Origin: Pseudorhodoferax sp. Leaf267
GTDB taxonomy: Bacteria > Pseudomonadota > Gammaproteobacteria > Burkholderiales > Burkholderiaceae_C
Reading direction: 5' to 3'
NCBI RefSeq assembly: GCF_001422405.1
Contig: NZ_LMMV01000001.1
Coordinates: 621,275-685,274, forward strand
DNA: 64,000 bases
Below the pieces are notes generated by a model. That model was not told where the DNA came from. It ran no database searches and saw only the letters and a program-made list of their open reading frames with translations. Positions 17,856-26,647 of this stretch are shown here, in pieces (position 1 is the stretch's first letter; every line of letters starts with the position of its first letter). The translations under genes were made by a program, and so were the position numbers.

Positions 17856-19255
17856 GCGGGGAGACTTTCCATCTGGGGCAACACCGGCCAGCGCCATGGA
17901 AGGCCCTGGTGCTGCAAAAAGGATTGGCCGAGCGCACACAGCAGCGCGTCGCTGCTGCGCGGGCCCAGCAGTTGCAGGCCGATGGGCAGGCCGTCGGCCT
18001 GGCCGGCCGGCAGGGCCAGCGCGGGCAGGCCGGCGCCGTTGGCGAAGGCCGTGAACACGGCGTGGCCGCGTGCGTCCACGGCCTGGCCGTCGATCTCGGT
18101 GGGGTGGCTCTGGTCGGCGGCCCAGGGCATGGCGGCGCAGGCCGGCGTGAGCACCACATCGTGGCCGGCGAACACGCGGTCCATGGCCTCGCTCAGTGTG
18201 CGCTGCACGGCCTGGGCCTCGAACAGATCGGTGGCGCGCCAGGCGCGGCCGGCCAGCAGCATGCTGCCCAGGGCCGGCGTGAGCTGCGCCTCGCGGCCGC
18301 GCAGCGGCTCCAGCACGGCGGCCAGCCCGGTGCTGCTGAGCACCGGCCAGGCGCGGCGGTTGAAGTCCTCCACCTCGGCCGGGGCTTCGGTCACGTCCAC
18401 GCGATGGCCCATGGCGCGCAGCCGCTCGGCGGCGGCGTCGACGCGCTGCGCGATCCGGGCGTCGACGGCGCTCGCGCCGATGCGGCGCCAGTGGGCGATG
18501 CGCAGGGGGCGCTGGACGGCGGGCAGGGCGTGCGGCATGGCAGGCGCGATGACTTGCAGGATGCGTACCAGGTCGTCCAGGCTGCGCGCGATGGGGCCGA
18601 TCACCTCCAGGCCCGGCAGCATCTCGGGCAGGCCGTCGGCGCGCGGCACCACGCCCCGGCCGGGCTTGAAGCCGACCAGGCCGGTGTAGGCACAGGGCCG
18701 GCGGATGGAGCCGCCGCCATCGGTCGCCAGCGCCAGCGGGCCGATGCCGGCTGCCACCGCGGCCACGGCGCCGCCGCTGGAGCCGCCCGGCGTGCGCGCC
18801 AGGTCCCAGGGGTTGCGCGTGACGCCGAACAGCGCGTTGTCGGTATAGCCCTGCAGCGTGAACTCGGGCACGTTGGTCTTGCCGAACAGCACGGCGCCGG
18901 CCGCGCGCAGGCGCGCCACGGGCGATTCGTCGCGGGCCGGGCGGTGCTCCGCGAACAGCCGGCTGCCCCAGCGGCAGGGCAGGCCACGCTGGGGGATGTT
19001 GTCCTTCACGCTGATGGGCACGCCGTCCAGTGGCGACAGCGGTGTGCCGCGCTGCCAGCGCTCGGCGCTGGCCTGGGCGGCCGCGTGGGCGGCGGCATCG
19101 TCGCGGGCGATCACGGCGTTGAGGGCCGGGTTCACGGCGTGCAGGCGCGCCAGCACGCTGGCCAGTGCCTGGACGGGCGAAAGGCTGCCGTCGGCATAGC
19201 CGGCGACCAGATCGCCGGCCAGCAGCTGCCAGGGCTCCTTGACGTGCTCAGACAT
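17852..19255 (-). CDS. Amidase-signature hydrolase (candidate ureidomalonase/biuret-type amidase)
   Basis: A 467-residue amidase-signature enzyme with a complete Ser-cisSer-Lys triad: Lys84 in ISVKDN, the GGSSGG serine at about 159-160, and nucleophile Ser183 in [10 protein letters not shown]. Such enzymes cleave amides; relatives near AtzD/barbiturase genes are ureidomalonase, 1-carboxybiuret hydrolase (AtzE) and allophanate hydrolase (AtzF). The chain has only the amidase domain, without the extra C-terminal domain of AtzF, and no small AtzG-like subunit gene is seen. It overlaps the ring-opening enzyme by 8 bases and the monooxygenase by 4. It probably takes the ring-opened ureide as substrate (inferred). 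Confidence 0.88.
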   Translation of the reverse strand: MSEHVKEPWQLLAGDLVAGYADGSLSPVQALASVLARLHAVNPALNAVIARDDAAAHAAAQASAERWQRGTPLSPLDGVPISVKDNIPQRGLPCRWGSRLFAEHRPARDESPVARLRAAGAVLFGKTNVPEFTLQGYTDNALFGVTRNPWDLARTPGGSSGGAVAAVAAGIGPLALATDGGGSIRRPCAYTGLVGFKPGRGVVPRADGLPEMLPGLEVIGPIARSLDDLVRILQVIAPAMPHALPAVQRPLRIAHWRRIGASAVDARIAQRVDAAAERLRAMGHRVDVTEAPAEVEDFNRRAWPVLSSTGLAAVLEPLRGREAQLTPALGSMLLAGRAWRATDLFEAQAVQRTLSEAMDRVFAGHDVVLTPACAAMPWAADQSHPTEIDGQAVDARGHAVFTAFANGAGLPALALPAGQADGLPIGLQLLGPRSSDALLCALGQSFLQHQGLPWRWPVLPQMESLPA

Positions 19256-20393
19256 GGGCGATCACCGCGACAAGGCCGCCACCGTCCGGCCCCTGGTGCT
19301 CGGCACCGCCGGACACGAAGATGCGCGGGTCGCCCAGCACGCCGGCCACCAGCGCGCCCACGGCGCCGCGGATGTGGCGCTGGGCGTTGATGTCGGTGTC
19401 GTCGAGCATGGTGTGGCGCGCGCCGCGCACCTGGCCGCGCCGGTCGGGCTCGCACTTGACGAACACGGCGGCGATGCGGCTGGCGTCCTCGGCGGCCAGC
19501 TGGGGGCGGGCCCGCAGGCCCACGGCGGACAGCGCCGCGCCCACGGCGGCGATGTCCAGCGCGTCGCGCATCGGCGCGCAGCCCATGCGCAGCGGGCCCT
19601 GCCAGCGCCGGCTGTGGCCCAGCACGATGACCTCGTTGCACTCGACCTCCACGCCGCAGGACACGCTGGCGCGCGACGAGAAGTGCTCGAAGTCGCGCAG
19701 CAACGCTGGCTCCAGCGCCGCATCGTCGGGCAGCTCGCCCAGTGCGATGGCGGTGCCGAAAGCGCCGGCCGCGCGTGCATAGGCCATGGAGCGGCCAGGG
19801 TCCGCCGTCAGCACCGCATGGCCTTCGGCGGCTGCGGCCTGGGCGCGCGCCGATGTGACGCACGGGGTCTTGAGCTGCACGAAGGCCACGTCCTCGGCGC
19901 GCGCGATGCCGGCGTCGCGCATGGCGGCGCGCACGGCGTCGGCCACTGCGGCGACCTGCGCCCAGCGGCCGACCTCGTGCGCCGGGGTGTGCGCGCTCAT
20001 GGCGGTGCCGATGGCCAGCGCTGCCTCGCCCGTGGCCGGCTCCGCGCCCTCGGGCCGGCCGCTGCGCGCGAAGACCACGTAGTGCGGGCTCAGCACGCCC
20101 TCGGTGCCGCCGGACAGCACGCACGGCAGTTCGCGCACCAGCGCCTCGGCCGGGCGGCCCAGGCGCGCGGCCAGCAGGCCCATCAGCGACTGCGTGAAGT
20201 AGCCGCGCGTGAAGTCGTTGACGCCGCCGTTGCCCTCGGTCTTGCCGATGACGGCCACGATGTCGCGGGCCTGCAGCGCGCCAGCGTCCAGCAGCGCGGC
20301 CAGCGCCGAGAGGTCGCCCGGGTGGGCCATGGCCAGGCGCCGCACCTGGAGCTGCGGGCGGGTGTCGAGGGGGGTGGAGTTGGTGGTGTGCAT
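19248..20393 (-). CDS. Ring-opening amidohydrolase, cyanuric acid hydrolase/barbiturase family
   Basis: A 381-residue member of the small AtzD/TrzD/barbiturase family, a fold with internal threefold symmetry found in few enzymes. All three Lys-Ser pairs are visible: Lys51 (IGKTEGNG) with Ser94 (LSGGTEG), Lys175 (VQLKTP) with Ser239/240 (SSRAS), and Lys313 (FVKCE) with Ser361 (VSGGAEHQGPDGGG). The RHTMLDDTDIN motif is also kept. Known members open cyanuric acid to 1-carboxybiuret or barbiturate to ureidomalonate; motif reading alone does not separate them. It is the first gene of the operon. There is no strong ribosome site before ATG at 20393. Confidence 0.92.
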   Translation of the reverse strand: MHTTNSTPLDTRPQLQVRRLAMAHPGDLSALAALLDAGALQARDIVAVIGKTEGNGGVNDFTRGYFTQSLMGLLAARLGRPAEALVRELPCVLSGGTEGVLSPHYVVFARSGRPEGAEPATGEAALAIGTAMSAHTPAHEVGRWAQVAAVADAVRAAMRDAGIARAEDVAFVQLKTPCVTSARAQAAAAEGHAVLTADPGRSMAYARAAGAFGTAIALGELPDDAALEPALLRDFEHFSSRASVSCGVEVECNEVIVLGHSRRWQGPLRMGCAPMRDALDIAAVGAALSAVGLRARPQLAAEDASRIAAVFVKCEPDRRGQVRGARHTMLDDTDINAQRHIRGAVGALVAGVLGDPRIFVSGGAEHQGPDGGGLVAVIAHV

Positions 20394-20484
20394 GGTGCTG
20401 CGGTGCAACAGAAACCGCAGTATGGGCAGCGCGTGCGCAAACCACCAGCGCATAGTTTCGACCGCACCGAGCGCAATTTGTGTG

Positions 20485-20508
20485 CACTGGAACGGCGCCG
20501 CTCCAGTG
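20485..20508. promoter_or_regulatory. 24-bp palindrome in the divergent promoter region
   Basis: Arms CACTGGAACGGC and GCCGCTCCAGTG are complementary at 11 of 12 positions with no spacer. The site lies 92 bases upstream of the ring-opening amidohydrolase start and 81 bases upstream of the MHYT-GGDEF-EAL start. That is where an operator for a dimeric regulator would sit. No regulator gene adjoins the operon, so the binding protein is unknown. Confidence 0.55.
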
Positions 20509-20588
20509 GCGCCGACATGCTTGCGCCACATTCGCACGGGCGCACGCCCGGAAAATCCAACCCAAGACCAGCCCACCGGACCGACCCC

Positions 20589-22709
20589 ATGCCAGCAGCC
20601 TTCGTTGACGTGACCCACAACCCCTGGGGGGTGTTGCTCTCGTTCCTGATCGCCAGCTTCGCGGCCTACGTCGCGCTCGACCTGGCGAGCCGGGTGCGAT
20701 CGAAGGACCGCACCATCGCCAGGGCCTGGTGGATCGGCGGCTCGTTGGCGATGGGCACGGGCATCTGGTCCATGCACTTCGTCGGCATGCTGGCGGCGTC
20801 CCTGCCGTTCGCCGTAGGCTACGGCTATGCGATCACGGCGCTGTCCTGGGTGGCAGCGGTGGCGGTGTCGGGGGTGGGCCTGCATGTGGCCAGCCGTGCG
20901 CACTTGAGCCTGGGCAGGCTGGTCCGTGGCTCGGCGGTGATGGGTGCGGGCATCTGCGTCATGCACTACACCGGCATGGCGTCGCTGGAGCTTGCGCCCG
21001 GCATCCAGTGGAACTGGCTGCTGGTGGCGGCATCGGCCGCCATCGCGGTCGTCGCCTCGGCGGTCGCGCTGCTGATCTTCTTCGCGCTGCGCCGCTACGG
21101 CGGCAGCATGCAGCGCAACCTGCAGGTGCTGGCCGCACTGGTCATGGGCGCGGCCATCTGCGGCATGCACTACACCGGCATGGCCGCGGCCGAATTCTCC
21201 GTGGGCAGCGTCTGCATGAGCGTGGACCAGCTGCGCGGCGACCACCTGGGCCTGCTGGTGGCCGTGGCCACGACCGTGCTGCTGAGCCTGACCATGTTCA
21301 GCTCGCTGCTGGACGCCCGCATGCAGAGCAAGGCCGAACTGCTGGCGGAATCGCTCAAGAGCGCCAACACCGAGCTGCAGCAGATCGCCTTTCGCGACGC
21401 GCTGACCGGCCTGCCGAACCGCCTGCTGCTGGACGACCGCGTGAACTCGGCCGTCGAACGCTGCCGCCGCGACCGCGTCAGCATGGCCATGCTGTTCATC
21501 GACCTGGACGGCTTCAAGCCCATCAACGACTCCTTCGGACACCGCGTGGGCGACGCCGTGCTGAAGGAAGTCGGCCGGCGCCTGGCCACGCAGCTGCGCG
21601 CGGCCGACACCGCGGCGCGCGTGGGCGGCGACGAATTCGTGCTGCTGCTGGAGGGCAGCGCCGACTCGGCCGCCATCGCGCAGACGGCGCAGCGCCTGAT
21701 CGACCTGGTCAGCGCCGCCATGCACATCGATGGCCACGAGTTGCGGCTGTCGTGCTCGATCGGGATCGCGCTGTTCCCGTCGGACGGCCCGCAGAGTGAC
21801 CTCATGGCGCATGCCGACGCGGCCATGTACGCGGCCAAGCGCGCGGGCGGTGCGTCCTACGCCTTCTTCGAAGCGCACATGAATGCCGGCGTGCGCGAGC
21901 AGATCGAGCTGCAGCGCGACCTGCGCTCGGCGGTGGAGCGCAACGAGCTCGAGCTGTACTACCAACCCAAGGTCAGCGCCGGGCGCACCGTCATCACCGG
22001 CGCCGAGGCACTGGTGCGCTGGCGCCATCCGGCGCGCGGCATGGTGAGCCCGGCCGTGTTCATCCCCGTGGCCGAGCGCTTCGGCCTGATCAACGCCATC
22101 GGCGGCTGGGTCATCGAGGAGGCCTGCCGCCAGGTGGCCGACTGGCTGGCCCAGGGCCTGCGCGTGCGCGTGGCGATCAACCTGTCGGTGCACCAGCTGC
22201 GCCAGGACGACTTCGCGCGGCGCGTGGCCGCCGTCATCGAGCGCCGCCGCATCGACCCCGCGCTGCTGACCTTCGAGATCACGGAGTCCGTGGCGATGGA
22301 AGATGCCGAGGGCACGCTGCGCGCGTTCGAGGAGCTGAGCCGCATCGGCGTGCGCCTGTCGATCGACGACTTCGGCACGGGCTATTCCAGCCTGTCCTAC
22401 CTGCGACGGCTGCGGGTAGGCGAGCTCAAGATCGACAGGTCGTTCGTGCAGGACCTGGAGTCCAGCGCCGATGCGCGCGCCATCGTCGAGGCCGTGATCC
22501 GCCTGGCCCATGTGCTGGGGCTCAAGGTCGTCGCCGAAGGGGTGGAGACGGTCGGCCAGCAGGAGGTGCTGACGCAGCTGCAGTGCGACGACTTGCAGGG
22601 CTTCCTGTTCGCCCGGCCCATGGCTGCGGATGCGATGGCCCGGTGGGCCGAGGACAACCGGGCCCCGGGCCAGGTGCCCTTCGGCCTGTCGTCGTTCGTG
22701 CCGACCTGA
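20589..22709 (+). CDS. MHYT-GGDEF-EAL cyclic-di-GMP signalling protein
   Basis: A 706-residue membrane protein. The N-terminal part is an MHYT sensor of about seven helices with motifs MHFVGM, MHYTGM and MHYTGM, proposed to bind copper and sense a diatomic gas such as oxygen, CO or NO. Then come an intact GGDEF at residues 346-350 (diguanylate cyclase) and an EAL domain with EAL at 473-475 plus DDFGTGYSSLSYL (phosphodiesterase). Both output domains keep key motifs, so the net activity cannot be told. It is transcribed divergently from the ring-opening operon; the shared 195-base region holds the palindrome at 20485-20508. The C terminus ends normally. Confidence 0.93.
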   Translation: MPAAFVDVTHNPWGVLLSFLIASFAAYVALDLASRVRSKDRTIARAWWIGGSLAMGTGIWSMHFVGMLAASLPFAVGYGYAITALSWVAAVAVSGVGLHVASRAHLSLGRLVRGSAVMGAGICVMHYTGMASLELAPGIQWNWLLVAASAAIAVVASAVALLIFFALRRYGGSMQRNLQVLAALVMGAAICGMHYTGMAAAEFSVGSVCMSVDQLRGDHLGLLVAVATTVLLSLTMFSSLLDARMQSKAELLAESLKSANTELQQIAFRDALTGLPNRLLLDDRVNSAVERCRRDRVSMAMLFIDLDGFKPINDSFGHRVGDAVLKEVGRRLATQLRAADTAARVGGDEFVLLLEGSADSAAIAQTAQRLIDLVSAAMHIDGHELRLSCSIGIALFPSDGPQSDLMAHADAAMYAAKRAGGASYAFFEAHMNAGVREQIELQRDLRSAVERNELELYYQPKVSAGRTVITGAEALVRWRHPARGMVSPAVFIPVAERFGLINAIGGWVIEEACRQVADWLAQGLRVRVAINLSVHQLRQDDFARRVAAVIERRRIDPALLTFEITESVAMEDAEGTLRAFEELSRIGVRLSIDDFGTGYSSLSYLRRLRVGELKIDRSFVQDLESSADARAIVEAVIRLAHVLGLKVVAEGVETVGQQEVLTQLQCDDLQGFLFARPMAADAMARWAEDNRAPGQVPFGLSSFVPT

Positions 22710-22757
22710 TCGGTGGGAGGGCGCGCCTGCTGCGAGGCCTGGCCCCGCGCGATGTGG

Positions 22758-23663
22758 TCAGTCCGGCAGCAGAGCCAGCCGGCCCACCAGCGTCTCCAGG
22801 AACGACAGGCCGGCGATCGGCAGCACCCGCCCCTCGCGCGTGGCCAGCACCAGCTGGCTCTGCGAGAACGCCGGGTCGCTGAGCGGGATGGAGCGCAGCT
22901 CGCCCAGCCGGGCCTCGCGCAGCGTGCCGATCTGGAACTGGAAGCTGATGGCGCCGGTCGCGCGCGTGAACTCCTTGAGCGTCTGCACCGAGCTGGCCTC
23001 CAGCGCCACCTGCAGCGTGAGCCGCGAGCGGGCCGTGACGGCGTCGATCAGCCGCCGGCTGCCGAAGGAGCGGTCGCCCAGCGCCACCGTGTGGTCCTGG
23101 CAGTCGGCCAGGCGCAGGCTGGCGCGGTCGGCCAGCGGGTGGTCGGGCCGCAGCATGGCGCACAGCGGCTGGGGCACGGCAGTGACGACGCGCAGGCTCT
23201 CCGAGGGCTGCGGGTCGTGCACCAGCACCAGGTCCACGTCGTCGGCCAGCAGCGCCTGCACGAGCTGCGCCGTGACGCCCGCGAGGACCTGGAACTGCAC
23301 GCCCGGGTGCGTCTGCTGGTAGTGGGCGATGGTGGCGGGCATCAGGTCGGTGGCCACCGACTCGGCGCAGCCCACGCGCACGGTGCCGCGCACCAGGCCG
23401 CGCAGCTGCTCGATCTGCGATTCGGCCGCACGCAGATCGGCCAGCGTGCGGCGCACGGCCGTCAGCAGCACCTCGCCCGCGGCGGTGAGCCGCACGCCGC
23501 GCGGCAGCCGCTCGAACAGCGGCGTGCCGATCTCCGATTCGATCTCCAGGATCTTGCGGTTCAGCGCGGTGGAGGCCACGTGCAGCTTGTCGGCGGCCTT
23601 GCGGATGGAGCCGGCGCGGGCCACCGCATCCAGGTAGACGAAGTGGCGGGGCGCATGCAGCAT
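22758..23663 (-). CDS. LysR-family transcriptional regulator
   Basis: A 301-residue LysR regulator: N-terminal winged HTH (FVYLDAVARAGSIRKAADKL, with VASTALNRKILEIE recognition region) and a C-terminal ligand-binding domain starting GTVRVGCAESVATDL. It lies 57 bases after the glutathione transferase-like gene on the same strand, so the two may be co-transcribed. The target is unknown. It is not adjacent to the ring-opening operon, which lacks its own regulator, so a link is possible but unsupported. Confidence 0.9.
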   Translation of the reverse strand: MLHAPRHFVYLDAVARAGSIRKAADKLHVASTALNRKILEIESEIGTPLFERLPRGVRLTAAGEVLLTAVRRTLADLRAAESQIEQLRGLVRGTVRVGCAESVATDLMPATIAHYQQTHPGVQFQVLAGVTAQLVQALLADDVDLVLVHDPQPSESLRVVTAVPQPLCAMLRPDHPLADRASLRLADCQDHTVALGDRSFGSRRLIDAVTARSRLTLQVALEASSVQTLKEFTRATGAISFQFQIGTLREARLGELRSIPLSDPAFSQSQLVLATREGRVLPIAGLSFLETLVGRLALLPD

Positions 23664-23720
23664 GGGCGGGATTCTTTCATGGCCGCCTGCACCGGCCGCG
23701 CGCCGTGGTGGCGATGGCGC

Positions 23721-24419
23721 TCAGCGTGCGGGCGGCTTGGGCACGGCGTCGTAGCGCATGTCAGCGCTGGAGTGCCGGGCGATCTCGGCCATCTGGTCCT
23801 GCTCGGCCTTGACATGGGCTGGCCGCGCCAGGATGGCCTGCTGCCAGGCAGCCAGCGCAGGCAGATCGTTCAGCAGCTCGAGCCGGTGCGCGATCTTCAG
23901 GATGGAGGCGACCATCAGGTCGGCCACCGAGAAGGCGTCGCCCACGAACCAGGCGCGGCCGTCGCGTGCCTTCTCCAGCAGGGCCAGGCGTTCCTTGGCC
24001 ATGGCCGTGACCGCCGGCCGCCGGGCGGCCTGCGCCGCCGGGTCGTCCATGAAGTACTCGACCTCGGCGACGTTGAACAGGAAGGGCTCGACCGAATTGA
24101 GGCCGGCGACCACCCACTGGATCGCGGCCGAGCGCTCGGGCGTGCCATCGGCGCCGATGTAGCGGCCGGCGCGCATGGCCACGTCCAGCACGATGGCGCC
24201 GCTCTCGAACAGCGGCGGCCGGCCCTCCTCCTCCAGCACCGGCAGCTGCCCGAACGGCTGCTGGGCGCCCAGGTAGCGGGCCGACTTCATGGTCGGCGCA
24301 TCGACGAGCCGCACTTCATAAGGCCAGCCCACTTCGTTGAGGATCCAGCGCACGCGGTGGTCGCGCACCTGGCCCGCCGCGAACGGCGGCGCCCACTTCA
24401 TGGCGGTGACGGTAATCAT
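23721..24419 (-). CDS. Glutathione S-transferase family protein
   Basis: A 232-residue GST-like protein: thioredoxin-like N-terminal domain (MITVTAMKWAPPFAAGQVRD, then QQPFGQLPVLEEEG and ESGAIVLD with the cis-Pro and glutathione-gamma-glutamyl serine) and an all-helical C-terminal domain (SVADLMVASIL). The usual catalytic Ser/Cys/Tyr near residue 10 is not obvious, so activity is unsure. The ATG at 24419 has AAGGGGGA seven bases upstream, which decides the start over a longer frame. Followed by the LysR gene. Confidence 0.85.
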   Translation of the reverse strand: MITVTAMKWAPPFAAGQVRDHRVRWILNEVGWPYEVRLVDAPTMKSARYLGAQQPFGQLPVLEEEGRPPLFESGAIVLDVAMRAGRYIGADGTPERSAAIQWVVAGLNSVEPFLFNVAEVEYFMDDPAAQAARRPAVTAMAKERLALLEKARDGRAWFVGDAFSVADLMVASILKIAHRLELLNDLPALAAWQQAILARPAHVKAEQDQMAEIARHSSADMRYDAVPKPPAR

Positions 24420-24571
24420 GGTGTCCCCCTTGGCATGTCGGCACAGCCTTCCAGTAAAGGCATCACCGATCCGCGGCCTGGTCGGGATGCAGCGCATCCG
24501 CGTGCCGGAAATGGCTGACATGCAGGCGCGCCGCGCAGGAGGGCGCAGGCGCCCGCAGGCGCACGCGGAAC

Positions 24572-25636
24572 TCAGGCGGGCACTGCTGCGCTTGCCTGCT
24601 GCAATGCAGCCGCGCCGCGCCGGCGCCGCGCGATGGCCGCGATGCCGGCCACGCCCAGCAGCGCCAGCAACGCGCTCGACGGCTCGGGCACGGCGGCCAC
24701 GAACTCGTCACGCGCGATCAGCGCCAGGTCGGGGTAGTTGGAGAAAACGCCGTCCAGGCCCCATTCGAAGAACTGCGTGTACTGCGGCAGCGCCGTGGCC
24801 GGGTCGGGGCGGCTGAAGGTGTAGGCGTGCACCAGCAGGCCGGCGTCGTGCGCGGCGCCGATGAAGGCTTCGCCCAGGCCGCTGATCGAGGGGCCCACGC
24901 CGTCGGCATAGGCGGCGATGGCGGCCAGGCCCAGGTTGGTCAGCGAAGTGGCCGAGCCCAGCACCACGAGCTGGAAGTCCAGGCCCAGCGCGCTCTGCTT
25001 GTCGTGCAGGTTCTTGATGGTGTCGGCGCTGAAGGACTGGATGAACAGCTTGCTGGCGTTGCCGTAGCCGTTGTCGGCCAGCGTCTTGAGCACCAGGTCT
25101 TCCATGGTGGCGCCACCGGCCTTGGCTTCGGGGTAGATGCCGATCTCGCGCCCGGTCTCCAGGCTCAGGCGCTGCGCCAGCGTGATGACTTCCTGGAACG
25201 TGGGGATGCGGAACGCGTCGGCCGAGGTGGGCGTGAAGCCGGGGTAGCTGGGCTTGGCCGTGCCGACGAACTTCATCTCCAGCGTCTTGAGCTCGGCCAG
25301 CGTGAAGTCGGCCACGCGGTAGCCGCCGTTGCGCTGGGCGAAGACGTCGGCCACGTTCGTGGTGCGCGTCAGCGTGGCGTCGTGGATCGCGACCAGCTGG
25401 CCATCGCGGGTCAGGTGCAGGTCGGGCTCGATGTAGTCCACGCCCATCTTCACGGCCAGCTCGTAGCCGGCCAGCGTGTGCTCGGGCAGGTAGCCCGAGG
25501 CGCCGCGGTGTGCGATGACGATGGGTGCCTGGCCGTGCAGCGTGGTCTGCGGTGCGGCGTAGGCAATGCTGGCCGGCAGGGTGGTGGCCAGGGCGAAGGC
25601 GAGGCCGGTGAAGCGGCGCGAGAAGCTCAGGTGCAT
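24572..25636 (-). CDS. Glycerophosphodiester phosphodiesterase with PEP-CTERM anchor
   Basis: A 354-residue exported GDPD. The signal peptide MHLSFSRRFTGLAFALATTL leads into IAYAAP. The catalytic HRGASGYLPEHT, IEPDLHLTRDGQLVAIHD segments match the paralogue at 12091-13062. The extra C terminus reads AAVPEPSSALLALLG, a hydrophobic helix and RRRRG: a PEP-CTERM sorting signal recognised by an exosortase, normally found in species that make exopolysaccharide. The residue string after RRRRG is Ala-rich and unusual in length. Surface anchoring or export with exopolysaccharide is inferred. No exosortase gene lies in this window. Confidence 0.88.
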   Translation of the reverse strand: MHLSFSRRFTGLAFALATTLPASIAYAAPQTTLHGQAPIVIAHRGASGYLPEHTLAGYELAVKMGVDYIEPDLHLTRDGQLVAIHDATLTRTTNVADVFAQRNGGYRVADFTLAELKTLEMKFVGTAKPSYPGFTPTSADAFRIPTFQEVITLAQRLSLETGREIGIYPEAKAGGATMEDLVLKTLADNGYGNASKLFIQSFSADTIKNLHDKQSALGLDFQLVVLGSATSLTNLGLAAIAAYADGVGPSISGLGEAFIGAAHDAGLLVHAYTFSRPDPATALPQYTQFFEWGLDGVFSNYPDLALIARDEFVAAVPEPSSALLALLGVAGIAAIARRRRGAAALQQASAAVPA

Positions 25637-25822
25637 GGGTGATGGCTTGTAGTGTGGAGGGATGCGTGGCGCCCGCAAGGCGGCTGCCGCAGGCCAGCTT
25701 AGGCAGGCCGTGTGACAGTTCTGAGCCAAATCCCCACAAACTGCCGGCGCATCGGCGCGAGCCGGTGCGCTGCCGCCCACAAGCGCCTTGGCCGCAATCG
25801 CGCCGGGGCGCAGCGGATGGGC

Positions 25823-26647
25823 TCAGTCGCAGCGCCCGTGGGCCGAGCGCGCCAGCTGCGCGCCCTTGAGCAGCGCGAACGTGCTGTCGCCGCCCACCAG
25901 CTCCAGGTGCGGGCCCTGCACGCGCAGTTCCATCGCGCGCTTCGCACCGGGCAGAGAGTGCAGGCGGTTGCCCTGCACCGTGCCCTCGTACTCGCGCACG
26001 CGGCCGGCGCGTGTCATGGTCGCGGTGAAGTTCTGGAAGCTCTGCTCCACGGCGAACTGCACGCCTCGCACCAGCCCCGTGCCGCACCACAGGCCCTGCA
26101 CGTCGGCGGGCACGGTCCACAGGTGGACCTTGCTGGTCTTCTCCAGCCCGACCTTCTTGTCGGGCACGGGCAGCACGGTGGTCTGGTCGGGCTTCCAGTC
26201 GCCCATGTCCCAGTCGTGCGAGACGATGCGCGTGCCGGGTCTGAGCTTGAGCAATTCGGGGCGCAACGCGAGGTTGACCTCGGGCAGCAGGTACATGGTG
26301 ATCACGCTGGCCTTGGACAGGTCGGTCTTGAAGATGTCCTGCTCGCGGAATTCCACGCGGTCGGCCACGCCGGCCTTGCGCGCGCTCTCCTGGCTCTGGC
26401 GCACCAGGTCGGGCACGATCTCCACGCCCAGGCCGCTGGCGCCGAAGCGCTGCGCGGCCAGGATCACGATGCGGCCGTCGCCCGAGCCCAGGTCGATCAC
26501 GTGGTCGTCCTTGCCGACACCGGCAATGCGCAGCATCTCCAGCGTCACGTTGTCGGGCGAGGTGACGAACGGCACCTCTTCCATGGCCTGCGCGAGCAGC
26601 GGCAGGCAGGCGATGAGCAGGGCGCTCGAGAGTCGGCGCAAACGCAT
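25823..26647 (-). CDS. Exported class I SAM-dependent methyltransferase-like protein
   Basis: A 274-residue protein with a signal peptide (MRLRRLSSALLIACLPLLAQA) followed by a class I methyltransferase core. The core has motif I VIDLGSGDGRIVILAA, motif II GLGVEIVPDLV, VEFREQDIF, and ASVITMYLLPEVN at the post-motif. The C-terminal third (about 180-274) is an extra beta-rich region of unknown function. SAM is not known in the periplasm, so an exported methyltransferase fold is odd: it may bind something else or may stay inside. ATG at 26647 shares one base with the stop of the TauE/SafE permease gene, so the two are co-translated. Confidence 0.82.
   Translation of the reverse strand: MRLRRLSSALLIACLPLLAQAMEEVPFVTSPDNVTLEMLRIAGVGKDDHVIDLGSGDGRIVILAAQRFGASGLGVEIVPDLVRQSQESARKAGVADRVEFREQDIFKTDLSKASVITMYLLPEVNLALRPELLKLRPGTRIVSHDWDMGDWKPDQTTVLPVPDKKVGLEKTSKVHLWTVPADVQGLWCGTGLVRGVQFAVEQSFQNFTATMTRAGRVREYEGTVQGNRLHSLPGAKRAMELRVQGPHLELVGGDSTFALLKGAQLARSAHGRCD

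Noticed and set aside
19132-20565. 477-codon minus-strand frame overlapping the ring-opening enzyme
   Set aside because: Out of frame with the 381-residue enzyme, which carries all catalytic pairs.
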